Shown piece after piece: positions 33,426 to 42,989 of a stretch of 63,237 nucleotides of DNA. Source of the stretch: Salipaludibacillus sp. CUR1 (GTDB lineage: Bacteria; Bacillota; Bacilli; Bacillales; Salisediminibacteriaceae). Made by a program: the position numbers and the translations under genes. The first letter of the stretch is position 1, and each line of letters starts with the position of its first letter. Below the pieces are notes generated by a model. The model had not been told where the DNA came from and did no database searches. It saw nothing but the letters and a program-made list of their open reading frames with translations. The stretch spans positions 1-63,237 of the forward strand of contig NZ_JAIWPE010000029.1 of NCBI RefSeq assembly GCF_021028955.1, given 5' to 3'.

Positions 33426-36173
33426 ATGTCTGAAAACAATCTTTCCAGACAAGAGAGAAAACAAAACAATAAAAAGCGGAAAAAACCGTCAGGCGGGAAG
33501 ACTTCAAACCGGAGCGGCAAGTTCAAAAAAATTATGACTGCTCTGGCTGTCATTCTTCTTGCCATGATGATCGCCGGAGGTATTTCAGTTGTTGCTATTA
33601 TAAGCGGTGCACCAGATCTCGATCAGGATAAACTTATTCTTGCTTTAAACCCTGAAATTATGGATAAAGATGATGAATTAATTACAACACTCCATGCGGC
33701 AGAAAATCGCCGGATGGCTAATATTAATGATGTACCCGATGTGTTGAAGGATGCCGTGCTTTCGGTTGAAGATGCGCGTTTTTATGATCATTTTGGTATA
33801 GATATGCGCCGAATCGGCGGAGCCATCCGGGCAAATATTACCGGAGGTTTCGGAAGCGAAGGTGCCAGTACAATAACCCAGCAGGTCGTTAAAAACCTCT
33901 TTTTTGAATTTGATAAAACCATAACAAGAAAACTGCAGGAACAGTATTTAGCTGTGCGCCTTGAGCAGCAGTTTACGAAAGATCAAATTCTTGAAATGTA
34001 TCTGAATGCTATTTATTTCTCAGATTCACGCTATGGGGTAGTTGAAGCTGCAAACTATTATTTCAGTAAAGACCTTGATGAGCTTACGATAGAAGATGCT
34101 GCATTACTGGCAGGTATTCCGCAGCGGCCCAATGCCCACAATCCCTTTAATAATCCTGAAGGGGCTGAAAACAGGCGTAATACAGTTATTAACCGTATGT
34201 TGAATAACGACAAAATTACGGCAGAACAAGCAGAAGAAGCTATGAGTATTCCGGTGGAAGACCAGCTTCAGCGAAGCGAACGGGAAAACCATCAATATCA
34301 GGCTTATATCGATCAGGTATTAGACGAAGTTGAAAGTATTGACGGTGTGGAAGCAAGCGATATATATACCGGAGGATTAAAAATTTACACCAACCTGGAT
34401 CAGGACCTCCAGTCCCATGTCGAGCACGTCATGCAGTCAGGGGATGTTATTAATTATCCTGATGACCTGTTCCAGGCAGGCATCACCTTAATGGAAACAA
34501 AAACAGGCCAAGTAAGGGCTATTGGAGGCATGCGTGAGCCTGCACAAGGTGTGAGGCAGTGGAACTGGGCAACTAACCCGAGAAGGCAAGCCGGATCTTC
34601 GATTAAACCTATTCTTGATTACGGACCGGCTATCGATGAACTTAAATGGTCGACTTACCATCAAATTGTAGATGAGGAATATACGTATTCCAATGGAACT
34701 CCTGTCAGAAACTTTACCCGATCCTTTGAAGGTTCTGTTTCTATGCGGGAAGCACTGAAAAAATCCTTGAACGTCCCTGCGGTTAAAGCCCTTCACGAGG
34801 TTGGTTTAGATAAAGCGCAGGCGTTTGGACAAAGTCTCGGCATACCGTTGGATGAGATGCATGAAGCCTATGCTTTAGGAGCTAACGGTGTGTCTTCCTA
34901 TCAAATGACGGGGGCTTATGGGGCTTTCGGAAACGGCGGAGAATATAACCGCCCGCACACTGTCAGAAAAGTCGAGTTCCCTGACGGAACAGTCATTGAC
35001 TTGTCTCCTGAACCGGAGCAAGCAATGAATGACTACACAGCATTTATGATTTCAGACATGCTGAAAGACGCCGTACAATCCGGAACAGGAACAGAGGCCC
35101 AAATTCCAGGGCTTCCGGTAGCAGGTAAAACGGGGTCAAGTAACTTTACACCTGAGGACAGAGAAAAATATAATATACCGGATAGAGCGATCAGAGACTC
35201 TTGGTTTGCCGGCTATACCACTGAATTGACTGCTGCTGTTTGGACAGGGTATCCAAATGCGGAAGACGGGCAAATTCTTATGAATAACAACGAACATCAA
35301 ATTTCCCGGCATATTTTCAAGGCAGTCATGAGTTATGCCCATGAAAACCGTGAAACTTCCGACTTTTCACAGCCTGATTCGGTTGTAAGAGTAGCAATTG
35401 AGAAATCAACCGGCAAGCTGCCGAGTGATTATACGCCGGAAAGCGAGATTATTCAAGAATATTTTGTAAAGGGAACCGAACCTTCGACCGTGTCTGAAGA
35501 GTTTGAAGAAGCGGAATCTATCCGCGGTTTAAAAGCTTCTTACGACGAAGAGCAGCATGCCATCTCAATTGAATGGGATTATCCCGGCAATTTAAGAGAT
35601 GAATTCAGTTTCAGGCTGGAGATTAAAGACAGCCAGAGCTCAGATTATACTTTGGTAGATATAACTAAAGACATGCAATATATATTAGAGAACCCTGAAT
35701 ACGGGGAAACTTATTCAATTCGTGTCACCGCTCTCTCTGACGAGGATGAGAATTTAACAAGCGATCCTTCAACCGTTGAAGTAAGAATTCCGGAAGAAGG
35801 TGACGGTGAGGACGACGAATTAAATGAAGAAAACGAAATGAACGAAGAGAATGAACAGAATGAGGAAAATGAAGAAAACGAGGAAAATGAACTAAATGAG
35901 GAAAATGAGCAAAACGAGAATAATGAGCCTGAAAATAACAATGATATAAATGACGATAACAGCAATACTGGAAATAACGCTCCAGGTGATAATGACACAA
36001 ATGCAAGCAATAATGAAAACAACACTGAAACTAACAATGAAGAACCGAACCAGAATGAACCTGAAGAAGAACCGGAAAACGCACCTGACAATACCGATAA
36101 TAACGAAGAACCACAGATCGAAGTAAGCGAGGAACCATCAAATAATGAAGATAATAACAGCAACAACAGTTAA
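33426..36173 (+). CDS. ponA: Class A penicillin-binding protein 1 (PonA)
   Basis: 915 residues. A basic cytoplasmic start is followed by one membrane helix (about 34-58). The GT51 transglycosylase domain has SVEDARFYDHFGID and GASTITQQVVKNL (about 110-155). The transpeptidase has SSIK, SLN and KTGSS (catalytic Ser in GSSIKP). A fibronectin III-like domain (about 690-790) comes next, then a tail of about 110 residues built almost entirely of Asn, Glu and Asp. PonA makes and cross-links peptidoglycan. The ATG at 33426 is chosen because AAGGA is eight bases upstream. Confidence 0.94.
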   Translation: MSENNLSRQERKQNNKKRKKPSGGKTSNRSGKFKKIMTALAVILLAMMIAGGISVVAIISGAPDLDQDKLILALNPEIMDKDDELITTLHAAENRRMANINDVPDVLKDAVLSVEDARFYDHFGIDMRRIGGAIRANITGGFGSEGASTITQQVVKNLFFEFDKTITRKLQEQYLAVRLEQQFTKDQILEMYLNAIYFSDSRYGVVEAANYYFSKDLDELTIEDAALLAGIPQRPNAHNPFNNPEGAENRRNTVINRMLNNDKITAEQAEEAMSIPVEDQLQRSERENHQYQAYIDQVLDEVESIDGVEASDIYTGGLKIYTNLDQDLQSHVEHVMQSGDVINYPDDLFQAGITLMETKTGQVRAIGGMREPAQGVRQWNWATNPRRQAGSSIKPILDYGPAIDELKWSTYHQIVDEEYTYSNGTPVRNFTRSFEGSVSMREALKKSLNVPAVKALHEVGLDKAQAFGQSLGIPLDEMHEAYALGANGVSSYQMTGAYGAFGNGGEYNRPHTVRKVEFPDGTVIDLSPEPEQAMNDYTAFMISDMLKDAVQSGTGTEAQIPGLPVAGKTGSSNFTPEDREKYNIPDRAIRDSWFAGYTTELTAAVWTGYPNAEDGQILMNNNEHQISRHIFKAVMSYAHENRETSDFSQPDSVVRVAIEKSTGKLPSDYTPESEIIQEYFVKGTEPSTVSEEFEEAESIRGLKASYDEEQHAISIEWDYPGNLRDEFSFRLEIKDSQSSDYTLVDITKDMQYILENPEYGETYSIRVTALSDEDENLTSDPSTVEVRIPEEGDGEDDELNEENEMNEENEQNEENEENEENELNEENEQNENNEPENNNDINDDNSNTGNNAPGDNDTNASNNENNTETNNEEPNQNEPEEEPENAPDNTDNNEEPQIEVSEEPSNNEDNNSNNS
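35815..36165 (+). repeat. Asn/Glu-rich low-complexity tail of ponA
   Basis: The 3' end of ponA repeats the 9-base NEE(N)-type codon blocks (NEENE, NEQNE) many times before grading into Asn/Asp-rich sequence. It is a coding simple repeat likely to vary in length. Confidence 0.8.
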
Positions 36174-36180
36174 TTAACCA

Positions 36181-36220
36181 TAAAAGGGTATCATCCAATG
36201 TACAGGATGATACCCTTTTA
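36181..36220. terminator. Bidirectional terminator between ponA and ypoC
   Basis: TAAAAGGGTATCATCC pairs with GGATGATACCCTTTTA around AATGTACA. Confidence 0.9.
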
Positions 36221-36742
36221 TAATAAGTACAACGCCCACTTTTTAGCTGATTCTGTATAAAGCTGATCAAGTGCTGTAAACGCATGGTGGTGGCCAGAGC
36301 ACTCTAAAATAAAGTTTAAACGGTCTTCCAGGTTGACTGGCGAATATGGCATGCGGTTAATAGATGAAGCAATACGATGCAAGTCTTCTACCGGCTTTCC
36401 GTCCACCCAGTGATTACATTGGATGTAAAGCGCCGCATATTGAATCATTAATGATTTAGCATTAAACCTGTCCCGGTTTTTCAGAAAGGCCTTTATTAAA
36501 GGCTTTCCATTATCCTTCCACCTTGTTTGAGCCAAAGCCAAAGAGTTGGATGGCTCTTCCCATGGACTGTTAATCAGCTCTTCCTTATCTTTCTTAATAA
36601 AACGCGTGATGTCATCGTAAAATAATAACTCCGGTTTGTAATCTCCTGAAAGAAATCCTCTGTCCCCGTCTATTTCTATAAACGACGTGAGGTCATAAAA
36701 TGGCCTGATACAGAATGGTTTTGGAACGGCAACTGAGCTCAT
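36218..36742 (-). CDS. ypoC: YpoC-like protein of unknown function
   Basis: 174 residues, soluble. Identified mainly by position after nth and by the C-terminal half (YAALYIQCNHW...LNFILECSGHHHAFTALDQLYTESAKKWALY). Overlaps the end of nth by an ATGA-type junction, so it is the last gene of the dnaD-nth-ypoC operon. Confidence 0.75.
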   Translation of the reverse strand: MSSVAVPKPFCIRPFYDLTSFIEIDGDRGFLSGDYKPELLFYDDITRFIKKDKEELINSPWEEPSNSLALAQTRWKDNGKPLIKAFLKNRDRFNAKSLMIQYAALYIQCNHWVDGKPVEDLHRIASSINRMPYSPVNLEDRLNFILECSGHHHAFTALDQLYTESAKKWALYLL

Positions 36743-37401
36743 TTTACTTCGATCCCTTTTTTCTTTAAACGTTTTTTACCTTCGCGACACATATGAAGCA
36801 GAGGACATTCCATACATTGGGGTGATTGTGACTTACAATGGTACCGGCCGAAAAAAATGAGTCTGTGATGCGTGTCGGACCATAACTCTTCAGGGATTTT
36901 CCGCATTAACGTTTTTTCCACTTCAAGCACTGAATCTTTCCACCTGCAAATACCGAGCCGTTTACTTACTCTTTCTACATGTGTATCTACAGCAATAGCC
37001 GGTTCATCAAAAGCAACAGATGCAACGACATTCGCGGTTTTCCTTCCTACTCCCGCTAAAGTCACCAGCTCATCTCTTTCACTTGGTACTTTCCCATCAT
37101 ACTTTTCTATAAGAGAATAAGAAAGCTTCTTAATATTTTTAGCTTTACTTCGAAATAAACCTATAGACCTTATATCCTGTTCCAACTCTTCCAATGGCAC
37201 TTCCATAAAGTCTTCCGGAGACTTATATTTTTTGAATAACCCCGGTGTGACTTTATTTACAAGCGCGTCTGTGGCCTGAGCGGAAAGAACGACGGCTACC
37301 AGCAATTCAAAAGGATTCGAATGGGTTAATTCACACTCAGCTTCGGGAAACATCTCCCCTATCGTATCAAGGACGTAGTCAATTTGTTTTTTAGTAAGCA
37401 T
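36739..37401 (-). CDS. nth: Endonuclease III
   Basis: 220 residues. HhH-GPD fold with LAGVGRKTANVV (helix-hairpin-helix, catalytic Lys), VDTHVERVSKRLG (catalytic Asp) and the C-terminal [4Fe-4S] loop with CMECPLLHMC. It removes oxidised pyrimidines and cuts abasic sites. The ATG at 37401 sits two bases after the dnaD stop with GGAG upstream; the longer frame is an artefact. Confidence 0.94.
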   Translation of the reverse strand: MLTKKQIDYVLDTIGEMFPEAECELTHSNPFELLVAVVLSAQATDALVNKVTPGLFKKYKSPEDFMEVPLEELEQDIRSIGLFRSKAKNIKKLSYSLIEKYDGKVPSERDELVTLAGVGRKTANVVASVAFDEPAIAVDTHVERVSKRLGICRWKDSVLEVEKTLMRKIPEELWSDTHHRLIFFGRYHCKSQSPQCMECPLLHMCREGKKRLKKKGIEVK

Positions 37402-37403
37402 GT

Positions 37404-38120
37404 TTACTCTCCATCTCCTTCCAGCCAATTATAGCCCGGATGTCTTTTCTTCGGTTTTTCTTCAGTCTGCTTTGAATAATTTCTTGAAGAATGATGACTC
37501 CGCACCTTTTCCCCATGGGCTTTCGCCTGTTCAACTGTTTTAACTCCGTTCTTCTTCCAATCAAACAGGATCCTGTCAATGTATCGAAAGTTTAATCGGG
37601 AAGAAACAACTGATTCCCTTAATGCCGCTTCAATCATATACGGCTGGTGCCTGTCTTCGTCAAGCCACATAGAGACCATTTCCATCTCCATTGGCGATAA
37701 AGGCCTGGCAAATTCCTGCTCAAATCTTTGAAACAGACGCCCTTCTTCAGCTTTCTTCTCTTCGTCCTGCCCTTTCAATTCTTCTTCATTTAAAAGAAGG
37801 TGAAGTTTTTCAAATAAAGGATCGATTGAAATAGACTCAGAAATTTTTTCTTCCCTGTTTTTAACTTCTTCGATTTCAATAAAACGATTTGTTAAAAGCT
37901 GTTTTAACTGCCGGGTGCACTCCTGTTCATCGATTGTCATCCGGTTCACCAAGTCTTGAGGAGTGGGAAAATCATTACCTTCCTGGTGAAACTGGCGTAT
38001 GTGTATAAGTAATAAAAATTGCAAATCCGATAATCCAAGAGCCTTATAATGTCTAAAAAGAAGTCCAGGCAAAGTAAACGGCTTTTCCAGGAGGAGCTGT
38101 AAACTTAAATCTTTTTCCAA
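37404..38120 (-). CDS. dnaD: Replication initiation/restart protein DnaD
   Basis: 238 residues. The N-terminal winged helix (LGLSDLQFLLLIHIRQFH, DFPTPQDLVNRM) and the C-terminal DnaD domain (FARPLSPMEMEMVSMWLDEDRHQPYMIEAALRESV) are both intact. DnaD remodels DNA and helps load the replicative helicase with DnaB and DnaI. The start is TTG with GAGGTG seven bases upstream. Confidence 0.93.
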   Translation of the reverse strand: MEKDLSLQLLLEKPFTLPGLLFRHYKALGLSDLQFLLLIHIRQFHQEGNDFPTPQDLVNRMTIDEQECTRQLKQLLTNRFIEIEEVKNREEKISESISIDPLFEKLHLLLNEEELKGQDEEKKAEEGRLFQRFEQEFARPLSPMEMEMVSMWLDEDRHQPYMIEAALRESVVSSRLNFRYIDRILFDWKKNGVKTVEQAKAHGEKVRSHHSSRNYSKQTEEKPKKRHPGYNWLEGDGE

Positions 38121-38149
38121 GTTGGTTCACCTCTTTTCCTTAAATTTCT

Positions 38150-38205
38150 TCAAAAAGAAGATGGTGCTCCAAAAGGCCGGTTAAGCTCTTTTTGAAACAC
38201 CATTC
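38150..38205 (-). terminator. Terminator between asnS and dnaD
   Basis: On the minus strand ATGGTGTTTCAAAAAG pairs with CTTTTGGAGCACCAT, followed by CTTCTTTTT. Confidence 0.7.
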
Positions 38206-38255
38206 CCGCTTCTGTACACTACTATTGGTTTTTAGTAAATATGGCTGGTTCTCCT

Positions 38256-39545
38256 TTATGGGTAAAGGCGGTTTAACAAGCGTGGAAATGGAATGGTTTC
38301 ACGTACATGTTCTGTCCCGCTTATCCATCCGACTGTACGCTCTAGCCCTAAGCCAAATCCTGAATGAGGGACAGACCCGTATTTTCTTAAGTCTAAGTAC
38401 CATTGATAAGCTTCCTGTGACAGATTGTGCTCGTCATAACGCTGTTTAAGCAATTCTTCATCATCAATTCTCTGACTGCCGCCGATAATCTCCCCATAGC
38501 CTTCCGGTGCAATCAGGTCAGCACATAAAACGACATCGTCCCGGTCAGGGTGCGGTTTCATATAAAAAGCTTTAATGTCTTTCGGATAATTAGTAATAAA
38601 TACCGGCTTATCATATTTTTCAGCTATAGCCGTTTCATGTGGAGCGCCAAAGTCTTCTCCCCATTCTATTTCATAACCTTCTTCTTTTAAGAATTCAATT
38701 GCTTCATCATACGAAATTCTCGGGAAAGGAGCTTTGACATTCTCCAGTTTAGAAGTATCCCTTTCCAGTGCATTTAACTCCAGCGGGCATTTTTCAAGTA
38801 CTGACTGGACTATAAAGCTTACGTAAGCTTCCTGTAATTGCAGACTTTCCTCATGATCCATGAAAGCCATCTCAGGTTCTATCATCCAGAATTCAATAAG
38901 ATGCCGTCTTGTTTTTGACTTTTCAGCACGGAATGTCGGTCCGAATGAGAAAACTTTCCCTAATGCCATGGCTGCTGCTTCCATGTATAACTGTCCGCTC
39001 TGGGAGAGAAACGCATCCTCATCAAAATATTTCGTATGAAATAAGTTAGTGGTTCCTTCTGCAGAGCTTCCTGTAAGAATAGGAGGATCTACTTTAACAA
39101 ATCCGTTATCATTAAAAAATTCATAAGTTGCTCTAATAATTTCGTTACGGATTTTCATAATTGCGTGCTGCCGTTTTGACCGGAGCCACAAATGACGGTG
39201 ATCCATTAAGAATTCCGTCCCGTGTTCTTTTGGTGTAATCGGGTAATCATTCGCTTCGTGAATGACCTCAAATCCCTGCACGGTCAGCTCATAACCGGAT
39301 GGGGCTCGGTCATCTTCTCTTACGACGCCTGTTATGTACAACGAACTTTCCTGAGTTAATTCTTTAGCTTTTTGGAAGGTTTCTTCTCCGGCTTCAGCTT
39401 TAACTAATACACCTTGAATAAAACCTGTCCCATCTCTCAATTGTAAAAAAGCGATCTTACCGCTTGAACGTTTGTTAGCCAGCCAGGCACCAATTGTTAC
39501 TGTTTCTCCAACATGTTTCCCAACTTCCGAAATAGTCGTTTTCAC
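38256..39545 (-). CDS. asnS: Asparaginyl-tRNA synthetase
   Basis: 429 residues. An N-terminal OB-fold ([37 protein letters not shown]) is followed by the class II catalytic domain with [25 protein letters not shown] (motif 2) and [11 protein letters not shown] (motif 3). The start is a GTG with GGAGGG six bases upstream; the B. subtilis protein begins at the same point (KTTI). Longer in-frame starts are rejected. Confidence 0.95.
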   Translation of the reverse strand: MKTTISEVGKHVGETVTIGAWLANKRSSGKIAFLQLRDGTGFIQGVLVKAEAGEETFQKAKELTQESSLYITGVVREDDRAPSGYELTVQGFEVIHEANDYPITPKEHGTEFLMDHRHLWLRSKRQHAIMKIRNEIIRATYEFFNDNGFVKVDPPILTGSSAEGTTNLFHTKYFDEDAFLSQSGQLYMEAAAMALGKVFSFGPTFRAEKSKTRRHLIEFWMIEPEMAFMDHEESLQLQEAYVSFIVQSVLEKCPLELNALERDTSKLENVKAPFPRISYDEAIEFLKEEGYEIEWGEDFGAPHETAIAEKYDKPVFITNYPKDIKAFYMKPHPDRDDVVLCADLIAPEGYGEIIGGSQRIDDEELLKQRYDEHNLSQEAYQWYLDLRKYGSVPHSGFGLGLERTVGWISGTEHVRETIPFPRLLNRLYP

Positions 39546-39641
39546 ATTATTCCCTCCAGCAATTTGCATGTTATCTTTTAATAGTGACATATCGTTTTTT
39601 ATTATACCTTTCGTGTAAAAAAGAAGTCAATCACACGGGAA

Positions 39642-39671
39642 GCACCTGTTTCCATAAATTGAAACAGGTGC
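39642..39671 (-). terminator. Hairpin between aspB and asnS
   Basis: GCACCTGTTTC pairs with GAAACAGGTGC around an 8-base loop. There is no strong T-tract on the minus strand, so it may only partly end transcription or act on asnS mRNA. Confidence 0.55.
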
Positions 39672-39683
39672 CTCTCATTCAGT

Positions 39684-40865
39684 TTAAGAATGCTTCTCTA
39701 CAAAACGCTTGATCCGCTCGAGCGCCCCTTCGATCTGATCAAGGCTGGTGGCATAAGACAGTCTGATATTATCCGGTGCACCAAACCCGCTGCCAGGTAC
39801 TACAGCCACTTTTTCTTCTTCTAGAAGAGCTTTAACCCAGTCATCTGTTGTATCATATGAACTCTTCTCAACAGCTTCTTTGACATTCGGAAAAAGATAA
39901 AAGGCTCCCTGAGGTTTAACGCACGAAAAACCTGGAATTTCATTCAGTTGAGGATAGACTTTATTTAATCTGTCTTCAAACGCGGTGCGCATATGTTCAA
40001 CAGAACCGTCGTCCTCTGTATATGCGGCAATTGCGCCGTATTGTGACATGACAGCCGGATTAGAAGTCGTATGGCTTGCCACATTAGACATCTTTTTAAT
40101 AATTTCCTTATTACCGGCTGTATAACCGATTCTCCAGCCTGTCATGGAATGGGATTTGGATACGCCGTTCACAATAAGAGTCTGCTCTTTCAGTTCCGGA
40201 GACAGCTGGGCAATAGACACATGTTTTTTTCCGTCATAAATGAGCTTTTCATAAATTTCATCAGAAACGATGACGATGTTATGCTTCAGGCAAAAGTCTC
40301 CTATTTCTTTCAATTCTGACTCTTCATACATGACGCCTGTTGGGTTACTGGGAGAATTGACGATTAAAGCTTTTGTTTTATCAGTTACTGCCTCTTCCAA
40401 TTGCGCTAACGTCACTTTAAAATCGTGTTCTTCCTTCCCTTCCACAAAAACCGGGTTCCCCCCGGCAATTTTCACCTGCTCAGGGTAGCTTACCCAATAT
40501 GGCGTTGGAATAATGACTTCTTCACCTTCCTGTAAAATCGTCTGAAAAAGAAGTGAAAGAGAATGCTTGGCTCCACTTGTTACAATGATTTCCTCATTAG
40601 TATAATCAATACCCTGATCAGCTTTAAACTTATCAGCTACTGCTTTTTTTAAGTCGGGCAAACCGGCAGCCGGCGTATATTTTGTATGGCCCTCCAGCAT
40701 CGATTTATAGCTCGCTTCAATAATGTACTGAGGTGTATTAAAATCAGGTTCTCCGGCACCTAAACCGATCACATCGTGGCCTTCCGCTTTTAACTGTTTA
40801 GCTTTTGCTGTAATTGCAAGGGTTGAAGATGGTGTAATGGATGTCACGCGAGAAGAAAATTTCAT
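39684..40865 (-). CDS. aspB: Aspartate aminotransferase (class I/II PLP enzyme)
   Basis: 393 residues. Fold-type I aminotransferase with GLGAGEPDFNTP near the start, NSPSNPTG (about 170), and SKSHSMTGWRIGY containing the PLP-binding Lys. It interconverts aspartate and oxaloacetate with glutamate/2-oxoglutarate. Position before asnS is the conserved Bacillus order, linking aspartate to asparagine-tRNA supply. Confidence 0.93.
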   Translation of the reverse strand: MKFSSRVTSITPSSTLAITAKAKQLKAEGHDVIGLGAGEPDFNTPQYIIEASYKSMLEGHTKYTPAAGLPDLKKAVADKFKADQGIDYTNEEIIVTSGAKHSLSLLFQTILQEGEEVIIPTPYWVSYPEQVKIAGGNPVFVEGKEEHDFKVTLAQLEEAVTDKTKALIVNSPSNPTGVMYEESELKEIGDFCLKHNIVIVSDEIYEKLIYDGKKHVSIAQLSPELKEQTLIVNGVSKSHSMTGWRIGYTAGNKEIIKKMSNVASHTTSNPAVMSQYGAIAAYTEDDGSVEHMRTAFEDRLNKVYPQLNEIPGFSCVKPQGAFYLFPNVKEAVEKSSYDTTDDWVKALLEEEKVAVVPGSGFGAPDNIRLSYATSLDQIEGALERIKRFVEKHS

Positions 40866-40906
40866 GATTTAATCGCTCCTTGTATATTAATTGGATTTGA
40901 AACAGC

Positions 40907-41398
40907 TTACGATAAAAATTGGTAATGGCGGATATACGTGCCATCTTCAAAAGTAAGATAATAAAATGAATGACGGTCTACTTGATCCATATAACTCACT
41001 TCATATACAGGAGTAGAGCCTGTCATCCCAAGCCGAACTGATTTTATAGACTGGATCTCCAGTTCGGATACGGCAATTTCAATAACTTCCTCTTTGGTAA
41101 GTCCTTCAGAATGCAGCCTTACCTCAATATTAACATCATCCCTGTCTTCATCCTCTTCTACCCATATGTAAATATCTTCTCCATCTTCATTAACCGCATC
41201 AATGACCTGATAGGAGCGGCGGCCGTGGTAATACTGAATATCACGCACTTCAGAAAGTGAGACATGTTCAGAGGCCAGCTGAACAGCCGCTTCTTCCCGT
41301 TCCCTGAGCGGTTCTGCTGTAACGTAATAAATATAAGAAGAGAAGGCAATAAACCCTATAATAAAGACAGCTGAAATGGAAATAATCCAAGCTTTCAT
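40907..41398 (-). CDS. ypmB: YpmB (DUF5590) membrane-anchored protein
   Basis: 163 residues with one N-terminal membrane helix (about 5-27) and an extracellular pair of PepSY-like repeats (YYHGRRSYQVIDAVNEDGEDIYIWV; VYEVSYMDQVDRHSFYYLTFEDG). Function unknown. Conserved between ypmA and aspB. Confidence 0.83.
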   Translation of the reverse strand: MKAWIISISAVFIIGFIAFSSYIYYVTAEPLREREEAAVQLASEHVSLSEVRDIQYYHGRRSYQVIDAVNEDGEDIYIWVEEDEDRDDVNIEVRLHSEGLTKEEVIEIAVSELEIQSIKSVRLGMTGSTPVYEVSYMDQVDRHSFYYLTFEDGTYIRHYQFLS

Positions 41399-41408
41399 CT
41401 TTCATCAC

Positions 41409-41582
41409 TCACGTTTCATAAATGGTAAAAACCATTTTCTCTCTTTCCTGGTCATCCAGGGCTAATCCGAACATAAGGTCTCTGTCTTTCAGAGTACGGT
41501 TCAGATTATCTACTATTTTATAAAGGTCTTCACACTCATTAACTTTTACAGTACTTAACTTTTTTACCCCTTTTTCTCCCAT
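41409..41582 (-). CDS. ypmA: YpmA small protein (DUF4264)
   Basis: 57 residues beginning MGEKGVKKLSTVKVN, with ECEDLYKIVDNLNRTLKDRDLMFGLALD and the ending VFTIYET, the pattern of YpmA. A GGAG ribosome site precedes the ATG at 41582. It is too short for a standard ORF cut-off, but its position between dinG/mtaD and ypmB is the conserved one. Function unknown. Confidence 0.85.
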   Translation of the reverse strand: MGEKGVKKLSTVKVNECEDLYKIVDNLNRTLKDRDLMFGLALDDQEREKMVFTIYET

Positions 41583-41672
41583 TGTCCCACTCCACCTCCA
41601 ACATGGATAGTTCTGCAGCTAAAACGGAGAATATGCAACCTATTTTATCACATTTAAAAATGAATGTTAGTA

Positions 41673-42977
41673 TTATAAGAATTTTTTTGCCAGCTGATTG
41701 GCTTCAAAAACTATCTTTTCTTCATCAAACAGCAATAACTGACGATCAGAATAAACTGCCTTACCATCAATAAATGTATCAGTCACGTCGCTGCCTCTTG
41801 CTGCATAAACAAGGTGGGAAAGGAGCCTGTCTTTGTTCCAGGGAGTAAGATGGGCCTGGCCGGGGTCCACTAAAATAAAATCTGCTTTAAAGTCCCTCTC
41901 TATTTTCCCCAATTTATCTATACTTAAAGCCTCAGCCCCTTTAAGTGTAGCCATTTCAAGAGTATCCTTCGCACTGGTAACCTCCGGATTTTCCCGTGTC
42001 CCTTTATGAATTAATGCGGATAAACGGGCCTCTTCAAACATATCAAGATTATTGTTGCTGGCAGTGGAATCTGTACCGAGACTCACCGTGATCCCCTTTT
42101 CCAGAAAATCAGGGACAGGAGCTACCCCTGAGCCCAGTTTTAAATTACTTGCAGGGTTATGGGAAATGGCTGCTCCCCTGTTTTTTAAAATTTCAATTTC
42201 TTCTTCGTTAACATGAACAGCATGCGCGGCCAAAACAGGACCGTTAAATACACCAAGTTCATCCAGATGACTAACCGGCCTCTTTCCGTAAGTTTTGATA
42301 TGCTCTTCCACTTCGCCTCTTGTTTCTGAAACATGGGTATGAATCATCATCCGGTATTTTTCAGCAGTTTCAGCCACACGTTTCAAGAAAGGAGGCGGGC
42401 AGGTATAAGGAGCATGCGGTGCAAGCACAATAGATAATCTTCCGTCTCCCCCCCCATTAAATGTCTTAAATAAGGAAACAGACTCAGCTAATTTATCCTC
42501 TTGTTCATGCGAAGGGCATAAACCGATCATCCCCCGTCCGAGTACAGCTCTTAAACCTTTGTCTATAACCAGCTTTGCTGTCTCCTCCATATGCAGATGG
42601 TACATATCCAAAAACGTCGTCGTCCCTGACTTAATCATTTCAACCATAGCCACCTGGGCTGCCTGCAATACTGTTTCCCTGTCAAACCGGGATTCGTTTG
42701 GCCACATTACCTGCTTTAACCACGTCATTAAAGGCATGTCATCGCCCGCTCCACGTAATAAAGCACTCCCTAAATGTCCGTGCGTATTAATAAAACCAGG
42801 AAGGAGCCATTTTCTTTTACCATCAATGACCTTGTCAGCCTGTTCAATTTCTATATCAGGGGGGCTTCCCTCACCAGTTTTCTCAAATGTATTATTTTTA
42901 ATAGTGACATACCCTTCAAAAATGTCGTTATTCCGGTTAAGTGTGACAATGGTTACGGAATGAATAATGGTAATCAC
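41673..42977 (-). CDS. mtaD: 5-methylthioadenosine/S-adenosylhomocysteine deaminase-like amidohydrolase
   Basis: 434 residues. Amidohydrolase fold with GFINTHGHLGSALLRG (metal-binding HxH), HTHVSETRGEVEEH, AAHAVHVNEEEI, and LGTDSTASNNNLDMF (metal Asp). Members deaminate MTA and SAH to inosyl forms; some act on guanine or chlorinated triazines, so the substrate is inferred. The GTG at 42977 lies eight bases after AAGGAG. It sits between dinG and ypmA, where B. subtilis has no gene. Confidence 0.83.
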   Translation of the reverse strand: MITIIHSVTIVTLNRNNDIFEGYVTIKNNTFEKTGEGSPPDIEIEQADKVIDGKRKWLLPGFINTHGHLGSALLRGAGDDMPLMTWLKQVMWPNESRFDRETVLQAAQVAMVEMIKSGTTTFLDMYHLHMEETAKLVIDKGLRAVLGRGMIGLCPSHEQEDKLAESVSLFKTFNGGGDGRLSIVLAPHAPYTCPPPFLKRVAETAEKYRMMIHTHVSETRGEVEEHIKTYGKRPVSHLDELGVFNGPVLAAHAVHVNEEEIEILKNRGAAISHNPASNLKLGSGVAPVPDFLEKGITVSLGTDSTASNNNLDMFEEARLSALIHKGTRENPEVTSAKDTLEMATLKGAEALSIDKLGKIERDFKADFILVDPGQAHLTPWNKDRLLSHLVYAARGSDVTDTFIDGKAVYSDRQLLLFDEEKIVFEANQLAKKFL

Positions 42978-42989
42978 TAACCTCACTCC

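Noticed and set aside
35711-36166. 151-residue Ser/Phe-rich minus-strand ORF
   Set aside because: Antisense of the Asn/Glu codons of ponA, which read as Ser/Phe; no ribosome site.
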